Source of the DNA: a virus
Length of the DNA: 32,459 nucleotides
IMG/VR virus record: IMGVR_UViG_3300007276_000167
Location: 1-32,459 of that record
Reading direction: 5' to 3' (one strand)
This document shows, piece after piece, positions 29,115-32,459 of this stretch. Under the pieces are notes generated by a model, which was given only the letters and a program-made list of their open reading frames with translations, was not told the DNA's origin and did not search any database. The stretch's first letter is position 1. The number at the start of each line of letters is the position of its first letter. The translations under genes were made by a program, and so were the position numbers.

Positions 29115-31154
29115 ATGCCTAGAATACCATTAGAACCAACAACGCATGGCGACATTAGAAACAGTCTAAACACCATGTTAACCAATGATGTATACGCGCC
29201 TCGCTCTACTTTGTATTTTGATAGTAATGCAACAGCACAAGGCAGCGGTTCAGCTGTTGACCCTTATAACGATTGGGCGGATTTATTGACTTTTGTAAAC
29301 GCTAATCCAAGCACAGAATATTCAGTAGCCGTTCAAGCCGGTTCTCATACCAACGTAACGTATGCACCTAATTTATCGGTGGTGGGCTTAGGTTCGGCCA
29401 ATGTTATTCGAGTAACGAATGAGGTTATTTATTCTGACCCATCAGGCTATCAAGGCGAAACGTCCAATCTCACCTTTGAACAATCTGTCACGTTTGATGC
29501 TGACAATAATTACAAAATGCAGTTTGACGGGATCGCTTTTGATAACGGATTAACCTTCGGTTGCCGCTTGACTGACCCGACAAACTACGTTCGTTTTAAT
29601 GCCTGCACCTTTCAAGGTTCGGTTGAAACGAATTTAAAAGCTCCGCGAATAGCGATTTCTAACTGTATTATCACGCCCCAAGCAAATGAGCCACTTATTA
29701 TTCAAAACGATGGTGCGCTTATCGGTCAGAATATTGACTGTGTTATGAATACATGTGTTATTGGTGCGGAAGTACAAGTTATCGCTGATACAGGTAATGT
29801 GACGGTGACTATAACTGACTGCTCATTGCCGCCTACATTCTCCATAGTGACTAACAGTATCGGCACCGGAACAGCCTTAGTAGTTTTTGATGATGTTACG
29901 TATATACAAGCTGTTAATCTTGGTGTTGATTTAACCGGCGTTAATTACGTTGTACTTTCGTCATTCATACAGAGCTTTGTGGGAACAGCCCGCTATTTTG
30001 ATGTTAATGCCCCTGATGGTGGTGATGGTGGAAGTGGCCGTGAATATAATGCCTGGGCCGATGTGGTTAGTTTGGCCGATGCTAATCCAAGCCTGGATTT
30101 TACAATTTGGCTATCATCAGCTGAAATTCCTGACGTGACAATCCGCGAAAATGTATCAATGAGGGCACAAGGCTCGGATGAAAATACATCAGTAGTGGTA
30201 GCTAATGCCTATACTGGTGACCATGAAGGAAGTTTCCGTGATGTTACATTTACTGATTATTTCAACTTTGGGAATGCTACATCAAACCTCCAAACAGCCT
30301 TTGAAAACGTGTCATTCAAACAAGGCATTCACGCCATCAGCAATACAAGCGGCCAACTAACATTCAATAATTGCACCATGTTGGCCAATGCGACTAATAA
30401 TGTCCTTGATGTTGATAATGGGATTTATAGGGGTTGTACGTTTGGCGGGGGTGATAGCACGATTTTCACCACAGCATCAAGAAGCCAACCCAGTGTAGAT
30501 AGTGTGCAATTATTTGATTGTAGTTTGGAAAGTAATTCAATCCAGTTTTTGTGTCAGTCATTTAAAACCATGAACATCACAATGACTTCATGCCGATTCA
30601 ATACTTCAAGTGTGACGTTTGAATTGCCCGCTAATGCCAATATAGCGCTAACAGTGGATGCTATGAGTGAAGATGCGTTAATCAATGCGGGTGCTGATTT
30701 AATTCAAACAGGATTAACTGTCATTCGTTTAAATACTTATCCACCCTATTTGTATGAATACAATGATTCAGCGCCATCAACCTCATCAACCACCACCCAA
30801 GCTAATAATGACACAGCACCAACAAATTGGGTTACATGCAAATCTTGGTTTGTGCCTGATGTTCAGCCTAGCGGTATTTATGAGTTAACGGTGAATTGGT
30901 CATATAGTTTGAATTCAACAGGCAAGCGGGCATTTTTTCAACTGTTAATTAACGGCGCACCTTACGACCCATTTTATAGAAAAGAACCCAAAGAATCTGA
31001 TGATTTGGTTTATGAATCTTTAACCTTGGCATTGGATTTGGCCACAACCCAACAAAATCAATTTTTATTTCAAATGCTGATTGAAGGTGCGGGTGGTGGA
31101 ACCCCGACATTAACAGTTGATAAAATGACATTTATTTTTGAAAGGAAGGGATAA
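29115..31154 (+). CDS. Beta-helix fibre/decoration protein with duplicated modules
   Basis: 679 residues. The pattern is that of a right-handed beta-helix (repeats such as VRFNACTFQGSVETN, ISNCIITPQAN, LTFNNCTMLANATNN, YRGCTFGGGD), made of two related modules: YFDSNATAQGSGSAVDPYND at residue 34 and YFDVNAPDGGDGGSGREYNA at residue 294, each followed by ADANPS-type sequence (WADLLTFVNANPST and WADVVSLADANPSL). C-terminal 115 residues (from about 565) form a different strand-rich head. The gene lies inside the head block, so a head fibre or capsid decoration is likelier than a tail spike. Possible polysaccharide-binding. No catalytic residues could be identified. Confidence 0.72.
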   Translation: MPRIPLEPTTHGDIRNSLNTMLTNDVYAPRSTLYFDSNATAQGSGSAVDPYNDWADLLTFVNANPSTEYSVAVQAGSHTNVTYAPNLSVVGLGSANVIRVTNEVIYSDPSGYQGETSNLTFEQSVTFDADNNYKMQFDGIAFDNGLTFGCRLTDPTNYVRFNACTFQGSVETNLKAPRIAISNCIITPQANEPLIIQNDGALIGQNIDCVMNTCVIGAEVQVIADTGNVTVTITDCSLPPTFSIVTNSIGTGTALVVFDDVTYIQAVNLGVDLTGVNYVVLSSFIQSFVGTARYFDVNAPDGGDGGSGREYNAWADVVSLADANPSLDFTIWLSSAEIPDVTIRENVSMRAQGSDENTSVVVANAYTGDHEGSFRDVTFTDYFNFGNATSNLQTAFENVSFKQGIHAISNTSGQLTFNNCTMLANATNNVLDVDNGIYRGCTFGGGDSTIFTTASRSQPSVDSVQLFDCSLESNSIQFLCQSFKTMNITMTSCRFNTSSVTFELPANANIALTVDAMSEDALINAGADLIQTGLTVIRLNTYPPYLYEYNDSAPSTSSTTTQANNDTAPTNWVTCKSWFVPDVQPSGIYELTVNWSYSLNSTGKRAFFQLLINGAPYDPFYRKEPKESDDLVYESLTLALDLATTQQNQFLFQMLIEGAGGGTPTLTVDKMTFIFERKG

Positions 31155-31300
31155 TGCCAGTACATAAAGTAGGTAATAAGTATCAGTGGGGTAAGAGCGG
31201 TAAGAAATACCCAACTAAGGCCCAAGCAGAGGCTCAAGGTAGGGCGGTTTATGCTAATGGCTATCGTGGTGAATCAAGAAGCAGATCAAAGGGCAAATGA
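31154..31300 (+). CDS. Small basic head-block protein (48 residues)
   Basis: MPVHKVGNKYQWGKSGKKYP, then TKAQAEAQGRAVYANGYRGE and a Ser/Arg/Lys tail. The Y-x-W-G-K-S-G-K-x-Y-x-T-x-A-Q-A-E-A-Q-x-R-A motif recurs in phages as a small gene or as a tail of larger head proteins; the role is unknown to me. AAGGAAGG precedes the ATG. Basic tail suggests contact with DNA. Confidence 0.65.
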   Translation: MPVHKVGNKYQWGKSGKKYPTKAQAEAQGRAVYANGYRGESRSRSKGK

Positions 31301-31404
31301 TGTATTCTGTCGGTTGTGATTGTGTTCATTATGCCAAGATGGAATACAGGCCGACCATCTGCGATAGGGTTAGATTATTCTTTGAGCGCATTGGATTTAT
31401 CTAG
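31297..31404 (+). CDS. Tiny protein (35 residues)
   Basis: ATG 31297 overlaps the preceding stop as ATGA. MMYSVGCDCVHYAKMEYRPT, then ICDRVRLFFERIGFI; three cysteines near the start and middle. Translational coupling is the main support. Function unknown; it may be only an unselected frame. Confidence 0.35.
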   Translation: MMYSVGCDCVHYAKMEYRPTICDRVRLFFERIGFI

Positions 31405-31426
31405 TTTTTGTGTTTATGGCTATGGC

Positions 31427-31435
31427 TGTTATAAT
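31427..31435 (+). promoter_or_regulatory. Extended -10 promoter at the TRN-repeat gene
   Basis: TGTTATAAT (31427-31435), a perfect extended -10 (TG-n-TATAAT) without a clear -35. The start of transcription would be at about 31442, the A of the ATG, so the message could be leaderless. No ribosome site is visible before this gene, which agrees. Confidence 0.4.
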
Positions 31436-31441
31436 TAAGCC

Positions 31442-31633
31442 ATGACTAGAAACGAATTATTCGATCAAATATCTGAGCTAATTAGTGTGACTCCGGCACT
31501 GTATGCCATCACGCCAAAAACTAGAAATCAGTTACTTGATGACATCATTGTTCAGTATGGCGGAACGTCATCACCAAACCTCACCAGAAACGAGATGCTT
31601 AAGCAGATTTTAGCCCTCGCACCAACACCATAA
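31442..31633 (+). CDS. TRN-repeat protein B
   Basis: 63 residues: MTRNELFDQISELISVTPAL, TRNQLLDDIIVQYGG and LTRNEMLKQILALAPTP, the same three-unit layout as protein A (28851-29111). An exact 17-base match (ACTAGAAACGAATTATT, 29001-29017 and 31444-31460) shows recent common origin. Located between the fibre and the adaptor gene. Function unknown. Confidence 0.65.
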   Translation: MTRNELFDQISELISVTPALYAITPKTRNQLLDDIIVQYGGTSSPNLTRNEMLKQILALAPTP

Positions 31634-31642
31634 GGTTTAATC

Positions 31643-32164
31643 ATGCCGCTAACCGTAGAAGATGGAACAGTTGTAGCTAATGCTAATAGCTTCATCAGCC
31701 TGGCAGATGCTCGCCTAATGGCTACTGATATGGGGCTTGTTATTGATGCTGATGACACAATAGCAGAGACACAGCTAAGGCAGAGCTATTACCAATTAGT
31801 TAAGTCTTATCAGAACCGATTACAGGGCAATATTGTTGACCCTACTCAAACCGGCATCTTTCCGCGCCGTAATGTTTACGCTCATGGCTATTTAGTAGCT
31901 TCTAACTCAATACCTATTGATGTACAACGAGCCCAGATAACTTATGGCGACTCGATTAATAAAGGTGCAGACTTCAACAAGACTGCTGATGATCAAGAGC
32001 TTAAAGGCTTTAATGTTCAGGGCGTTTATTCCGAGGATTATAAAGACGGCTCGAATGCCCGTACTACTCCGCTTGTGCCTGCTGTGTCGCAATGGCTAAA
32101 CCCTTACTTAAAGAGTTCAGGGCTACATCGTGAAGAGTTTTTCTATAGCGGGATAAATATCTAA
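31643..32164 (+). CDS. Head-tail adaptor (DnaT-like family)
   Basis: 173 residues. Start MPLTVEDGTVVANANSFISL, ADARLMATDMGL, then QLRQSYYQLVKSYQNRLQG and GIFPRRNVYAHGYLV, the pattern of the phage adaptor family often labelled DnaT-like ssDNA-binding; such proteins form the adaptor ring below the portal. A C-terminal part SQWLNPYLKSSGLHREE is conserved in these families. The stop overlaps the next start (ATG at 32164). Confidence 0.85.
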   Translation: MPLTVEDGTVVANANSFISLADARLMATDMGLVIDADDTIAETQLRQSYYQLVKSYQNRLQGNIVDPTQTGIFPRRNVYAHGYLVASNSIPIDVQRAQITYGDSINKGADFNKTADDQELKGFNVQGVYSEDYKDGSNARTTPLVPAVSQWLNPYLKSSGLHREEFFYSGINI

Positions 32165-32459
32165 TGGGCGGCCTATCAGTAGCTGCTAAGGTAGTTCGCG
32201 GATTAGCTAAAGCCAATGTAAAAGTGGGCGAGAATGACTCGCCTATTCTTACACTTGTCAAAGTCACTGTGACAGGTGGTGGTAATAACCCTTTCGACCC
32301 ACCTGTGACAACTACTGAAAACATCGTATTAGTTAACGCTATATTCAAGAGCATTGATAAGTCATCGATTGATAATGACCTGATTAAAGATGGTGACAGG
32401 GAGCTGGTCTGTGATGGTGCTACTGAGATTAAACAGGGCGAGGTTATAGAGTCGTCAAC
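32164..32459 (+). CDS. Head-closure/connector protein, N-terminal part (continues at base 2)
   Basis: ATG at 32164 overlapping the adaptor stop. Begins MGGLSVAAKVVRGLAKANVK, followed by VGENDSPILTLVKVTVTGGG and beta-rich sequence. The reading frame is open to the window end and continues from base 2 to the stop at 209-211, total 127 residues. Between adaptor and gp10-like protein it should be the head-closure (stopper) protein. See the entry at 2-211. Confidence 0.7.
   Translation, partial: MGGLSVAAKVVRGLAKANVKVGENDSPILTLVKVTVTGGGNNPFDPPVTTTENIVLVNAIFKSIDKSSIDNDLIKDGDRELVCDGATEIKQGEVIESS
32337..32459. repeat. Terminal direct repeat, right copy
   Basis: Identical to 1-123. It reflects the overlap of a circular assembly (see left copy). 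Anyone counting genes should remove one copy. Confidence 0.93.

Noticed and set aside
1-32459. CRISPR array, tRNA genes, insertion sequences or integrase
   Set aside because: I looked for regular spaced repeats, cloverleaf-like sequences, transposase and tyrosine/serine recombinase motifs on both strands and found none. The only regular repeats are the operator triplet and short pairs reported.

Overview
This window is a complete tailed-phage genome of siphovirus type, written as a linearised circle. The first 123 bases reappear exactly as the last 123 (1-123 = 32337-32459), so the unique length is 32,336 bp, and one head gene runs through the junction (it starts at 32164 and ends at base 211). 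The gene content points to a gammaproteobacterial host: a CsrA-like regulator, a lambda NinG relative, Lar-type zinc ribbons, a DUF551 protein, and AT-leaning sequence with strong Shine-Dalgarno sites and ATGA/GTGA/TAATG gene overlaps. I see no integrase, excisionase, CI-type repressor, tRNA or CRISPR array, so the lifestyle is not decided. A Cro-sized HTH gene does sit at a divergent control region.

Layout. (1) The rightward late block starts at a good promoter near 19953-19981 and runs through an SGNH-hydrolase structural protein, TerS, TerL, portal and a MuF-type head protein. A second, apparently strongly regulated promoter (26711-26739) overlaps the last of three evenly spaced palindromes. 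It serves scaffold and capsid, which end at a clean terminator. Next come a beta-helix fibre flanked by two TRN-repeat proteins, the adaptor and head closure. Across the circle junction follow tail completion, tail terminator, tail tube, the frameshifted tail chaperone pair, a short tape measure, a distal tail-like protein and a glycine-rich tail tip (to 6916). (2) A lipoprotein gene on the minus strand (6905-7495) and a small rightward lipoprotein/membrane cassette (7561-8041) look like accessory morons. (3) A leftward block (15637 down to 8012), fired from a near-consensus promoter at 15677-15705, carries many small unknowns, an SSAP (DUF1071-type), SSB, a winged-helix protein, Lar-like zinc ribbons, NinG, holin, FN3 protein, a tiny lipoprotein, an HTH protein, CsrA, an M23 endolysin, small membrane proteins, a cytosine-methyltransferase-like protein and an HNH protein with a membrane tail. 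(4) A rightward early block (15777-19886) has the Cro-like protein, DUF551, a small membrane protein, a second methyltransferase-like protein, a structured roughly 600-base region without a clear gene, a helicase and a stand-alone primase-type zinc finger.

How it works together: helicase, primase zinc finger, SSB, SSAP and NinG form a replication/recombination set that must borrow the host polymerase. The two methyltransferase-like proteins and the Lar-like zinc ribbons suggest defence against restriction. The lysis genes lie in the leftward operon, not downstream of the tail genes, and csrA overlaps the endolysin gene, which suggests post-transcriptional control of lysis or of host physiology. 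The least explained parts are the structured region at 17151-17744, the three-palindrome promoter before the capsid genes, the SGNH-like lipoprotein whose nucleophile position is Ala, and the two related methyltransferase-like proteins.
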